DNA of 64,000 nucleotides from Parapedobacter lycopersici_A (lineage in GTDB: Bacteria > Bacteroidota > Bacteroidia > Sphingobacteriales > Sphingobacteriaceae), in the NCBI RefSeq assembly GCF_040395035.1, contig NZ_JBEBRB010000007.1:8317-72316 (forward strand). The letters are read 5' to 3'. Made by a program: the position numbers and the translations under genes. Below the pieces are notes generated by a model that did not search any database, was not told the DNA's origin, and was given only the letters and a program-made list of their open reading frames with translations. This document shows positions 18,389 to 26,157 of this stretch, one piece after another; positions within the stretch are counted from its first letter, which is position 1; every line of letters begins with the position of its first letter.

Positions 18389-19525
18389 GAAGTTTCTGTA
18401 CAGGCTGCCGTAAACCTCCAGTAAAAAATCATTGATAACATCGCCATGTGAAAAGCCGGTGTTGCAGCCATTTGTGATCACCACCATGCCGAATTGCTCC
18501 TGGGGCTGAAAGTACATCGCACTGTACAGTCCGTAGGCAATCCCTTCGTGACCTGTCATCATTTTGCCGGGAATGAGATTCCCGATAGTCCGCAAGGACA
18601 TTCCATAGCCCGATTCCGTTGTTCGTACCGCCTGCATTACGCGGCTGTTCGCTGCTGAAATAATGCGTTTCCCGTCCACGACACCGTAGTGCATATGCAT
18701 CATCATGACCTTCGCAAGGTCCGATACAGTCATTTTCATGCCACCTGTTGGTGAAAAAACCGGGGTACTGTAACCCATTACATACGTCTTCAGTGCGTCG
18801 GCGCGCGACCGGTACGCCTCCGGGGAAGCGGTGAACTCCTTGGTTTCGCCGTCATAGGCATACAGCGTGACAAATCGGTTGCTATCCAGCTCGTCTACGT
18901 TATAGCCTCCATATATATCCAGCGGTTCCAGGATATGCCGGTGAATGTACCGGTCAAAACGTTCGCCTGAATACTTTTCAAGAATGGCCCCAGCCAGGTT
19001 AAAGTTCAGGTTGCAGTATTGATACCCCGCATTTGGCGCATAGGCGTTGTATGCTTTGGCCCAGTCCGGATTTTTATCCGGATTGAGCGCATCCAGTGTA
19101 AAATAGCCGTTCTTATCGTTGATACTGGAGCGATGGGACAGGATCAGGCCCAGGGTAATTACCGAATCGGGGTAAGCGGGGTTACGCACGCGGAAACCGA
19201 TCAGGTTGCTTACATCATCGTCCAGCGACAGCTTCCCGGCTTCGACAAGCTGCATGATAGCGGTGGTTACAAATGACTTGGAGATGGAAGCGATACGGAA
19301 TATGCCGTCATTTTCAAGCGGTTCTCCGGTTTCCCTGTTTTTCAGGCCAAAGGACTTACTGTAAAGAACCGCATTGTCTTTAACGACAGCAACGGACACC
19401 CCAATGGCCTGATATTTAGCCATAATGGCGTTGATTTCAGTTTCTGCTACCGATTGGGCGCGGGAAACCATAACCGTAGTCCAAAAGATAAAAACTACGG
19501 ATAATATGTGTTTAATGTTCATCAT
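18380..19525 (-). CDS. Secreted serine beta-lactamase/DD-peptidase-like hydrolase
   Basis: This is a penicillin-binding-protein-like serine hydrolase exported to the periplasm. A signal peptide ends near SRAQ (residue 24). The catalytic tetrad S80-I-S-K83 lies in FRIASISKSFVTT, and the tyrosine motif YCN is in YQYCNLNFNLAGAILEKYSG. The third motif is probably the HEG near GHEGIAYG. At 381 residues it is one beta-lactamase-related domain (class C-like/EstB family). Such proteins can be esterases, peptidases or amidases; resistance cannot be inferred. It appears to be a single gene. Confidence 0.92.
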   Translation of the reverse strand: MMNIKHILSVVFIFWTTVMVSRAQSVAETEINAIMAKYQAIGVSVAVVKDNAVLYSKSFGLKNRETGEPLENDGIFRIASISKSFVTTAIMQLVEAGKLSLDDDVSNLIGFRVRNPAYPDSVITLGLILSHRSSINDKNGYFTLDALNPDKNPDWAKAYNAYAPNAGYQYCNLNFNLAGAILEKYSGERFDRYIHRHILEPLDIYGGYNVDELDSNRFVTLYAYDGETKEFTASPEAYRSRADALKTYVMGYSTPVFSPTGGMKMTVSDLAKVMMMHMHYGVVDGKRIISAANSRVMQAVRTTESGYGMSLRTIGNLIPGKMMTGHEGIAYGLYSAMYFQPQEQFGMVVITNGCNTGFSHGDVINDFLLEVYGSLYRNFLQ

Positions 19526-19655
19526 ATGTCGTTACATGTTATGGAAATCGCATCAGTTAAAAGCGACATCCAAGATCTCACCAATGTGGTCATTCAAAAT
19601 TAGGTAATCGACCCGGTATTGGCAAATCACGCCGGCACCCGCAGACTCCGTTGGT

Positions 19656-21176
19656 TTACCATCGGCCTCCGGCTCCCCCACCTCCGCTACTGCCACCTCC
19701 CCAGCTGCCGCCGGAACTGCTTGAACTGCGGCCACTCGATCCGCCACCCGAACCTGACCGGCTGCTGCCGGATGAAGAACTGCCAGGCTTCGTCCGGTTG
19801 AGCACCACTTTTCCGTGCGAGACGGTGTGCTTGCAGTTACTGCATTCCTGTATGCGTTCACCTTCCCCCGTATTGATTACAGTCGGCCGTTTCAGCACTT
19901 TCAGAAACGTGTTGGAAAATGTGCGGTAGCTACACGACGGACACGTTCCGTAGGTGGCGAAATGTTTACCCGGAAAGGAGACGGACCGAATGCCTTCCGG
20001 GCCCTCACGCACCCATATTTCATACGTAAGGGAGCCCACACTTTCCTCTTTACGCTGCCCCTTATCGAGGTAACGCGACACGTCCCTTAGTTTATCCCGG
20101 TCTATTCGCTGCCAACCATCCCCCGGTGGTGCAACAAGCCGTCGTTTGTCAGCTTGCCGCCGCCGCAAAACGCCGTAGCCGAGCATCCAGGTAAGCGGCA
20201 TGGCGATTATGGGCAATGCCATCCGTTTATTGAAATCGGTGGTTGCCTTAAGCCGGTTGGCGGCATTCGCGAATGTTTTTCGGATTTGCGAAAGCCCCTT
20301 GAAATACAACATAGTGATCCCTAATCCAAAAAAAACAGCCACATATAGGGGAAGGTAAGACCATCGGTACAACCACGAAACGGGTATGTTGAAGAACGAA
20401 ATAAAAAATATGGAAAAAAACCCGAAAAGAAGGAGCCCCACACCACCGAAGATCAGGTATATGCCCGTTGATGTCTTCGCCGGTTTCCGTCCGCTGCGTG
20501 TCGGAATACGGTTATACGCACGGGAAGCAACCTTCCACAGCAGGTAATAGAGCACGAAAGCAATCACGAAGGAGAGGAACGCCGTTTGGTTCCTGTAGAA
20601 AAACGAGCTTTCACGCAACAGGCTCCGCTGTAGATCAGCCGCTGCATCGGGGTTGAGCACAACGGTTTTCACAGCATCCATGGCTGCAAGCACGCCATTG
20701 TCATAATCTCCCCCTCGGAACAACGGTACCATCCGCGTTTCACCGATACGCTTTAACAGTGCGTCGGGCAATACTGCTTCCATGCCATACCCCGTAATAA
20801 ACCGGTAGGCCCGTTTGTTTGTGGAAACGAACAGCAACAGCCCGTTATTCGCCGGCGCCTTGCCAATCCCCCACGTATTGAAGAGGTCCAGCGCAAACCG
20901 GAAGTCGTCGTCGCCGGCAAAGTCATCCACAACTACCACTGCCAGTTCGGCCGCCGTGGCGGCATCCACCATACGCGCCAGCCGGTTCAATGAATCCACG
21001 GTAAGCGGACTAAGAATACCGGAAGGATTACTCACGTAATACGCCTGCCCCTGTTCTTTCGGCGAGGGGATGGTAGCAACCTGGTATTGGGCCGTCGCTT
21101 GTCCGCCAGCAAAAGCCAGAAAAAAACAGATCAGCAACCGGATGCCCTGTTGGTATCGATACGGAATATTGTTCAT
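19656..21176 (-). CDS. TPM-domain (YgcG-like) membrane protein with Gly/Ser-rich tail
   Basis: This is an exported membrane protein of the TPM/DUF477 family, associated elsewhere with envelope quality control, but of unknown biochemical role. The ATG at 21176 gives a signal peptide (LLICFFLAFAGGQATAQ). The longer frame from 21245 adds a poor 23-residue extension. The TPM domain covers about residues 55-175 (ELAVVVVDDFAG, WGIGKAPANNGLLLFVSTNK, YRFITGYGMEAVLPD). Three hydrophobic segments follow between about 200 and 310, with a CPSC/CSNC zinc-ribbon-like pair in the C-terminal third. The tail is about 35 residues of Ser and Gly, typical of the family. It has 506 residues and stands alone. Confidence 0.88.
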   Translation of the reverse strand: MNNIPYRYQQGIRLLICFFLAFAGGQATAQYQVATIPSPKEQGQAYYVSNPSGILSPLTVDSLNRLARMVDAATAAELAVVVVDDFAGDDDFRFALDLFNTWGIGKAPANNGLLLFVSTNKRAYRFITGYGMEAVLPDALLKRIGETRMVPLFRGGDYDNGVLAAMDAVKTVVLNPDAAADLQRSLLRESSFFYRNQTAFLSFVIAFVLYYLLWKVASRAYNRIPTRSGRKPAKTSTGIYLIFGGVGLLLFGFFSIFFISFFNIPVSWLYRWSYLPLYVAVFFGLGITMLYFKGLSQIRKTFANAANRLKATTDFNKRMALPIIAMPLTWMLGYGVLRRRQADKRRLVAPPGDGWQRIDRDKLRDVSRYLDKGQRKEESVGSLTYEIWVREGPEGIRSVSFPGKHFATYGTCPSCSYRTFSNTFLKVLKRPTVINTGEGERIQECSNCKHTVSHGKVVLNRTKPGSSSSGSSRSGSGGGSSGRSSSSSGGSWGGGSSGGGGAGGRW

Positions 21177-21238
21177 TGATTTCCAAATATAGAAATCATT
21201 CTTGACGACAACTGTACCTGTAGCGGACATATTTGTCG

Positions 21239-21270
21239 TTTGCACAACTACTTAACTTTGGCTATTTTTG
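21239..21270 (+). promoter_or_regulatory. Promoter of ndk
   Basis: TTTG (21239-21242) and TATTTTTG (21263-21270) are separated by 20 bases, an exact match to the Bacteroidota housekeeping promoter (-33 TTTG, -7 TAnnTTTG). A second TAnnTTTG (21253-21260) lies between them, too close to the -33 to be used. The ndk ATG is 15 bases downstream. Confidence 0.7.
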
Positions 21271-21285
21271 CGCAAAATTTTTTAA

Positions 21286-21708
21286 ATGATAACAACAAAT
21301 AAAACTTTCACCATGATTAAGCCCGACGCCGTAAACAACGGCCATGTGGGTGCAATTTTAAATGACATCATTGCGGGGGGGTTCAAAATCGTAGCGATGA
21401 AATACATCCGCCTTTCGGAAGAAACCGCTGGCGCATTTTACGCGGTACATGCCGAACGCCCGTTTTATGGCGACCTGGTGAATTTTATGACTTCCGGTCC
21501 GATTGTGGCCGCTATTCTTGAAAAAGAGAACGCCGTGGAAGCGTTCCGTACGCTGATTGGCGCGACAGATCCCGCAAAAGCGGCCACCGGCACAATCCGC
21601 AACAAATATGCGAACTCTATCGAAGCCAATGCGATCCACGGCTCCGACTCAGATGAAAATGCGGAAATCGAAGGTAATTTCTTCTTTTCGCAGTTCGAAC
21701 GGTTTTAA
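21286..21708 (+). CDS. ndk: Nucleoside diphosphate kinase
   Basis: This enzyme equalises cellular NTP and dNTP pools by transferring the gamma phosphate through a phosphohistidine. The catalytic His118 is in NAIHGSDSDENAEIE. The start KTFTMIKPDAVNNGHVG and the middle ERPFYGDLVNFMTSGP are family hallmarks. At 140 residues it is the usual length. It is monocistronic, with a good promoter upstream and a perfect palindromic terminator downstream, and is convergent with ybeY. Confidence 0.97.
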   Translation: MITTNKTFTMIKPDAVNNGHVGAILNDIIAGGFKIVAMKYIRLSEETAGAFYAVHAERPFYGDLVNFMTSGPIVAAILEKENAVEAFRTLIGATDPAKAATGTIRNKYANSIEANAIHGSDSDENAEIEGNFFFSQFERF

Positions 21709-21714
21709 AATGTG

Positions 21715-21745
21715 AGCCTAACAGGCGATCGCCTGTTAGGCTTTT
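21715..21745. terminator. Perfect-palindrome terminator between ndk and ybeY
   Basis: AGCCTAACAGGCGA is followed directly by its reverse complement TCGCCTGTTAGGCT, a 28-base perfect palindrome (21715-21742), then TTTT on the plus strand. On the minus strand the distal side is weakly T-rich (CACATTTT). It serves ndk and probably also ybeY, whose stop codon is six bases away. Confidence 0.85.
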
Positions 21746-21750
21746 AATTG

Positions 21751-22176
21751 TTAAAAACCCCTCCGGGCCAGGTAAAAGTCTTCTTTCTCCGTCATCCGGG
21801 TTTTTTCCTGCTTTCCTTTATCGCCGTAACCGCAGAGATGCAAAATACCATGTATCATTACGCGGTGCAATTCGTCTTTTTCAGCAACCCCGAAAGTGCC
21901 CGCATTTTCACGCACCCGGTCTATACTGATAAAAATATCACCGGCGATCATTTCGGCCTGCTCACTGTTGTCGAATGTAACAATATCTGTATATGTATCG
22001 TGCTGGAGGTACTGTTTGTTAATATCCAGTAACTGTGCATCGCTGCACAGGATGAAGCTGATTTCGCCGGGCTTATAACCCTCTTCGCGAATGGCCTCCC
22101 GGATCCATTGGCGCAACGCGATTTTCTGACGTAGTCGATACGCCGTATCTTCCGTAAAAAAATGGATTTTCCCCAT
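21751..22176 (-). CDS. ybeY: Endoribonuclease YbeY / rRNA maturation factor
   Basis: This is a metal-dependent RNase involved in 16S rRNA 3'-end maturation and ribosome quality control. The family metal site is seen as HRVMIHGILHLCGYGDK near residue 110. The two histidines of HGxLHLxGY are present, but the usual third histidine of GYDH is replaced (GYGDK). The start chosen (22176, MGKIHFFTED) matches family N-termini and leaves 141 residues; the longer frame from 22239 would run into the ruvX gene. A TACCTTTG element lies at 22200-22207. It follows ruvX in the same direction. Confidence 0.92.
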   Translation of the reverse strand: MGKIHFFTEDTAYRLRQKIALRQWIREAIREEGYKPGEISFILCSDAQLLDINKQYLQHDTYTDIVTFDNSEQAEMIAGDIFISIDRVRENAGTFGVAEKDELHRVMIHGILHLCGYGDKGKQEKTRMTEKEDFYLARRGF

Positions 22177-22213
22177 GTTCAGTGATATGATGCCGATGCC
22201 AAAGGTAGGAAGT

Positions 22214-22633
22214 TTATCCCTGAAAATCGCGCCGCTCAAGGTACGACTGCAGGATCAACACAGCCGATACCCGATCAATAAGGGATTTGTCCTGCCGTTT
22301 TTTCTTCGTGATGCCGCTTTGAGCGATACTCGTTGAAGCCATCTTGGAGGTAAACCGTTCATCGATGGTATCCACAGGAACAGCCGGAAAAGTCCGTCGC
22401 AATGCACGGATAAAACCCCGTACGTGCTGGGCCGATTCCGACTCGGTGCCATCGAGCTGGCGGGGTTCGCCCACCACGAATGTGCTTACGGTTTCCTTTT
22501 CGAGATAAGCCTTCACGTATTCCAGCACATCTTTGGCGTGCACCGTATCCAAAGCCGTGGCAATAAGCTGCAGCGGGTCCGTCACGGCAATGCCTACCCG
22601 CTTGGTACCGTAATCAAAAGCCATGATGCGCAT
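22214..22633 (-). CDS. ruvX: Putative pre-16S rRNA nuclease / Holliday junction resolvase-like YqgF
   Basis: This is an RNase H-fold nuclease of the YqgF family, thought to process the 5' end of 16S rRNA. The first catalytic aspartate is in MAFDYGTKRVGIAVTDP. Further conserved parts are FVVGEPRQLDGTES, VDTIDERFTSKMA and DKSLIDRVSAVLILQSYLE. At 139 residues it is full length. The ATG at 22633 follows a TACCTTTG element (22642-22649) by eight bases; the ATG three codons later (22624) is an alternative. Its neighbour ybeY also acts in 16S rRNA maturation, so the pair is functionally coherent. Confidence 0.94.
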   Translation of the reverse strand: MRIMAFDYGTKRVGIAVTDPLQLIATALDTVHAKDVLEYVKAYLEKETVSTFVVGEPRQLDGTESESAQHVRGFIRALRRTFPAVPVDTIDERFTSKMASTSIAQSGITKKKRQDKSLIDRVSAVLILQSYLERRDFQG

Positions 22634-22651
22634 CGTACCTGCAAAGGTACA

Positions 22652-25600
22652 TTATTTCACATTTACGAGTACCTTTATTTTACCCACGCCATCGCCATCA
22701 TACTCCTGCAGGGCCTTTCCGATCACCTGACCAACCCTTACCCTGTCCGGATCTGCCCTCATTGCCACACCAGGTTGCGAAGATGTCACCAGCAAATCGC
22801 CGCGTTTGATCGCGCCGCCTTCCAGGCACACCTTTGTCGGGATAACCCCTACTACACCCATGGGTACTTTATCGGAAATATCCGCATCCATATTTTCCTC
22901 GGTGAGCAACACACCCGGTTTGGTTGCATATACCCCAACGACGAGTGTCGAATATGCCTCGCTTGATTTCTCCACGGTGCGGTCTTCATCCACGGCGATG
23001 ACCAGTACATCACCGGCTTCATACGCAGCGAAGTTGCCCATCACGTCAAAGGCTTCAGCGATATCGGCTCCACTGTTCTGTGTGCCGCCATTAAAAAAGC
23101 CCCGGCCGGCCTTGTTGATCCGCGCCACATTAGCGCTATTACTTTGGAACATTGCCACATTGCCGGATGGCCCTTGGTGGTTGGCCAATAGCGCGCTTCC
23201 GGTTCCGGTTGTAGTAATGTGAACGGTTGGCTGGCCGTTGGCATTGTTAAAGTTCGCAAACCGACCCGCTTTTCCGGTTCCGAAATTAGGGACAAAACCC
23301 GAAATAGCATTCCCACCCCCATCCGCCGATGCCTCAACGCCATCGCCATTTCCACCGGCATTCGCGGTGATGCCATTTCCGTTACCGTTGCTGAGGGCGA
23401 GTACCGCGGGACCATTACCGGCTGCGTTGGATGAATAGAAGAGTCCCGCATAGCCCCCTGTGCCCGATGAAACGCCGTAGATTCCGGCCGTTCCGAAGTT
23501 TGCGAATTGCGAATTAACCTCACCCTTCACCGCGGGGGAAGTTCCTGTCGTACGGTCCACCCTAAAGTTCCCCGCGATCCCGTTACCCACGGTTGTCACC
23601 GTAATCACATCGCTGGTGTTATCTTCTCCAAAAATATTGAACCGCCCGGCACGGCCTGTTGCAAAGCTCGGCACCCAAGCGTACAAGGCATTACCCGCAC
23701 CGTCAATATTGGCTTCCACGGCATTACCGTCTTTGCCGGCATTCGCCGTAATCGCGTTGCCGTTGCCGTCTGTGATCGAAACCAATGCCGGGCCGTTGCC
23801 CACTGGATTAGAAGCATGAAAGAGGCCGGCGAATCCGCCAGTACCCGAGGAGGTTCCAAAAATACCCGCAGCGCCGAAATTGCCAAAAATGGTATTTACT
23901 TCGGCTCTTACCGCGGCCGCTACACTGTTATTATTATCCACCCGAAAAGACGCTGCGTTCCCTTGCGTGTTGTCTGGGATATTGCCATTGCCGTTCGTTT
24001 CAATTTCAAGGGTGTTGCCTGTGGTATTCGTCTGGTTGAAGTTCTCAAACCTGCCGGCACGGCCAGTACTGTTGTTCAAGCCCACTTGCCCCAGGACGCC
24101 GATACCCGTACCTGCCGTGTTCGTTGCAACAAAACCCCGCACACCATACCCGCCTCCGTCGTTCCGCCCCACAACCGCCCCGGCAATATCGCTGGTGGTA
24201 CGTCCTACCACCGCCTCGCCGCCGCCGTTATTGTCGCCGACGACACCAGCTGATGTCTGCGAAGTGGTAATGCCGTGAACGCCAAAGCCGGAACCGGTCG
24301 ATGCTCGTACACCTGCTCCGTTGCCGGTTGTCGTGACATTGATTACAGTTCCGTTGCCCACCGTATTGGCGTTGAGGACGGCATTATTGTTGGCGTTGTT
24401 GAAAATTGAAATGCTTGCCGGGATGCCGGTGTTACTGGTAGCCGTCAAACCTGTACCCGAGTTACTGTTTGCATACACGCCGGTCCCATTGGCTGATGCG
24501 TTGCCATACACACCTAGACCATTGGGGGTAGACCCATATACTCCCCAACCGGACCCGCCCTGCGAACCCCATACACCGACGCCCAATCCGCCGGTACCAT
24601 TATTGATACCTCGGACAGCAGCGGAAAATCCGCCGGGTGCAGTGGACGAAATGATACCACGGACAGCCGCGATACTGGAAGTTGTCGTATTATTAATGCC
24701 TTCGAGTGAAACCCCATCACCATTGTTCGCTATGGAAAACAGTGTTGCTGCATTGTTTTCAATCGTGGCATAAGGAAGCACGAATCCGCCGCCGCCTAAG
24801 GCCGCAGGGATCCACTGCGTACCATCAAACCGCAGCGACTGCCCGGCCACAGGTGCGGTGTTGCTAACCGGAATACCCTGAAGTCCAGCGACTACGGGAT
24901 CTGGATAATTGCCTGACAGATCTCCACCGGCCACTACGTCGTCTATGGTAGCGTCGCTACCGGCGGGACCGGGATCACCCTGGGGACCGGCAGGGCCAAC
25001 AGGACCAACTGGGCCAGGATCACCTTGTGCACCGACAGGTCCGGGATCACCCTGGGGACCGGCAGGACCTTGAAAGCCGGGATCGCCTTGTGGACCCCGT
25101 GGACCGACAGGACCAGTGGGGCCTTCAGGACCAATAGGGCCTTGGAAGCCGGGATCGCCTTGTGGGCCGACAGGGCCAACCGGCCCCATATCGCCTGTAT
25201 CTCCTTTTACTCCCCGCGGACCAGCAGGACCGGCAGGGCCAGTGTTACCGCCGGCCGTATATAATGCAAACGGCACACTCATCAGCTGTGTTGTACCCAG
25301 ATCCGCATAGCCACCGTTGTCAACAGCCAACTCTACCTTAACAAATTGATTGGCGTCCTGCCAGGGTATAGCTGCAAATGTCCCCTGTGATGCGGTACCT
25401 CTACCGATCTGCAAGGTGAAAAGGCCAAGGGTATTGGTTTTTACACGATGTTCTTCGCGGTATTGCACCGCTCCGCTGGCCGAGCCCCCGATAATGGATA
25501 TACGCACGTCGACATTCCTACCTGCCATAACCGTCCCGTCAAGATTGCGGGCGACAGCCTGATAATTGATGCCGGTCAGTCCCGATTGTGCCTGTACCAT

Positions 25601-25654
25601 AAGGCCAGCCAGCATCAGGACGACAACTACGCAATAAGAAAAATACCGCTTCAT
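22652..25654 (-). CDS. Secreted collagen-like protein with tandem beta modules
   Basis: This is a large exported protein of 1000 residues. A signal peptide ends near VQAQ (residue 23). Residues 24-135 form an N-terminal domain often placed before collagen-like or tail-fibre-like stretches in Bacteroidota (GINYQAVARNLDGTVMAGRN). Residues 136-234 are 33 uninterrupted Gly-X-Y triplets rich in GPx and GDP. A long Gly/Asn-rich region follows, with three related modules of about 130 residues (about 530-860), each beginning GRAGRF or GKAGRF. The last 140 residues form a distinct C-terminal domain starting SGADIAEAFDV and ending GKIKVLVNVK, resembling C-terminal domains of fibre proteins. It should make a trimeric surface fibre. 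No T9SS sorting domain is visible at its end. It is the last gene of the PorV cluster. Confidence 0.85.
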   Translation of the reverse strand: MKRYFSYCVVVVLMLAGLMVQAQSGLTGINYQAVARNLDGTVMAGRNVDVRISIIGGSASGAVQYREEHRVKTNTLGLFTLQIGRGTASQGTFAAIPWQDANQFVKVELAVDNGGYADLGTTQLMSVPFALYTAGGNTGPAGPAGPRGVKGDTGDMGPVGPVGPQGDPGFQGPIGPEGPTGPVGPRGPQGDPGFQGPAGPQGDPGPVGAQGDPGPVGPVGPAGPQGDPGPAGSDATIDDVVAGGDLSGNYPDPVVAGLQGIPVSNTAPVAGQSLRFDGTQWIPAALGGGGFVLPYATIENNAATLFSIANNGDGVSLEGINNTTTSSIAAVRGIISSTAPGGFSAAVRGINNGTGGLGVGVWGSQGGSGWGVYGSTPNGLGVYGNASANGTGVYANSNSGTGLTATSNTGIPASISIFNNANNNAVLNANTVGNGTVINVTTTGNGAGVRASTGSGFGVHGITTSQTSAGVVGDNNGGGEAVVGRTTSDIAGAVVGRNDGGGYGVRGFVATNTAGTGIGVLGQVGLNNSTGRAGRFENFNQTNTTGNTLEIETNGNGNIPDNTQGNAASFRVDNNNSVAAAVRAEVNTIFGNFGAAGIFGTSSGTGGFAGLFHASNPVGNGPALVSITDGNGNAITANAGKDGNAVEANIDGAGNALYAWVPSFATGRAGRFNIFGEDNTSDVITVTTVGNGIAGNFRVDRTTGTSPAVKGEVNSQFANFGTAGIYGVSSGTGGYAGLFYSSNAAGNGPAVLALSNGNGNGITANAGGNGDGVEASADGGGNAISGFVPNFGTGKAGRFANFNNANGQPTVHITTTGTGSALLANHQGPSGNVAMFQSNSANVARINKAGRGFFNGGTQNSGADIAEAFDVMGNFAAYEAGDVLVIAVDEDRTVEKSSEAYSTLVVGVYATKPGVLLTEENMDADISDKVPMGVVGVIPTKVCLEGGAIKRGDLLVTSSQPGVAMRADPDRVRVGQVIGKALQEYDGDGVGKIKVLVNVK
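23240..24070 (-). repeat. Three tandem ~130-residue modules in the collagen-like gene
   Basis: Related coding modules begin near 24065, 23662 and 23281, a period of about 385-400 bases. Each encodes (G/K)RF followed by xxF, then a segment such as AGIFGTSSGTGGFAGLF or AGIYGVSSGTGGYAGLF, and NGNAITANAG or NGNGITANAG. The similarity is visible at protein and DNA level, so intragenic recombination is possible. Boundaries are approximate. Confidence 0.7.
24953..25249 (-). repeat. Collagen-type Gly-X-Y triplet repeat
   Basis: The stretch codes for 33 consecutive Gly-X-Y triplets without interruption. Common triplets are GPA, GPV, GPQ and GDP, and the unit GPQGDPGFQGP occurs twice. At DNA level it is a nine-base-like GC-rich repeat. 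It is coding sequence, not a CRISPR or a satellite. Confidence 0.9.
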
Positions 25655-25685
25655 ATGCTTATGTATCTGATTTGTTAGCGTATTG

Positions 25686-26126
25686 TTATTGTTCTTCTTT
25701 TACATCGCCCTGCGTCGGCACCGTGTGTTCTGGCGGAGTGGCCTGCTCGGTTCCGGTACTTTCTTCGGCTTTCGACGCTGAGAGTAGCTTGTCGGCCCCT
25801 GCGTTATGGGCCGGTTGCGGAGTCGTTGCACTCCTCAGGGCCGTACTTCTGGATCCGGGGGGCGTATAGTTCTCGAAAATCAGCGCCCGAAGTTCCTGGG
25901 ATGAATTCGGAGAAACTTCGTGCGTGGGGTTAATCGAAAGTGTTTGTATTTTATTTACGGCTCCCGTACTGAACAGAATTGGCCTATTTTCAGTGCCATC
26001 CTTGGATAAGAGTCTACGGATACGCGCTTCCGACACGTTATCTTGCCTGGTCTGCGCCTGGGTGTGCATTGCAAGGACTGTCATCAATGTTGCGATCAGC
26101 AGGGGGTAGATTGTCTGTCTTTTCAT
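25686..26126 (-). CDS. Small secreted protein of unknown function in the PorV cluster
   Basis: I do not recognise this protein. The ATG at 26126 gives a clear signal peptide (MKRQTIYPLLIATLMTVLAM, then HTQAQ) and a 146-residue product; the frame extends upstream to 26177 but overlaps the porV-like stop, so the shorter start is preferred. The mature part has a short ordered segment (VSEARIRRLLSKDGTENRPI, LRALIFENYTPPGS) and a low-complexity C-terminus rich in Ala, Thr, Pro and Glu. It lies between the PorV-like gene (32-base gap) and the collagen-like gene (31-base gap) on the same strand, so it is probably cotranscribed. It may help in assembly or anchoring of the fibre; that is inference. 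Confidence 0.7.
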   Translation of the reverse strand: MKRQTIYPLLIATLMTVLAMHTQAQTRQDNVSEARIRRLLSKDGTENRPILFSTGAVNKIQTLSINPTHEVSPNSSQELRALIFENYTPPGSRSTALRSATTPQPAHNAGADKLLSASKAEESTGTEQATPPEHTVPTQGDVKEEQ

Positions 26127-26157
26127 GTGTTTATATTTTAATTCGATTGTATTATTA

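Noticed and set aside
21253..21260. TAACTTTG as the main -7 box of ndk
   Set aside because: It lies only 10 bases after the TTTG; the second box (21263-21270) has the correct 20-base spacing.
23507..24253. 248-codon plus-strand reading frame inside the collagen-like gene
   Set aside because: It is antisense to well-formed repeat modules, has biased composition and no recognisable domain; it is a shadow of the real gene.
24953..25249. Short-period GC-rich repeat resembling a repeat array
   Set aside because: There are no unique spacers; it is the coding sequence of Gly-X-Y triplets in an intact reading frame.
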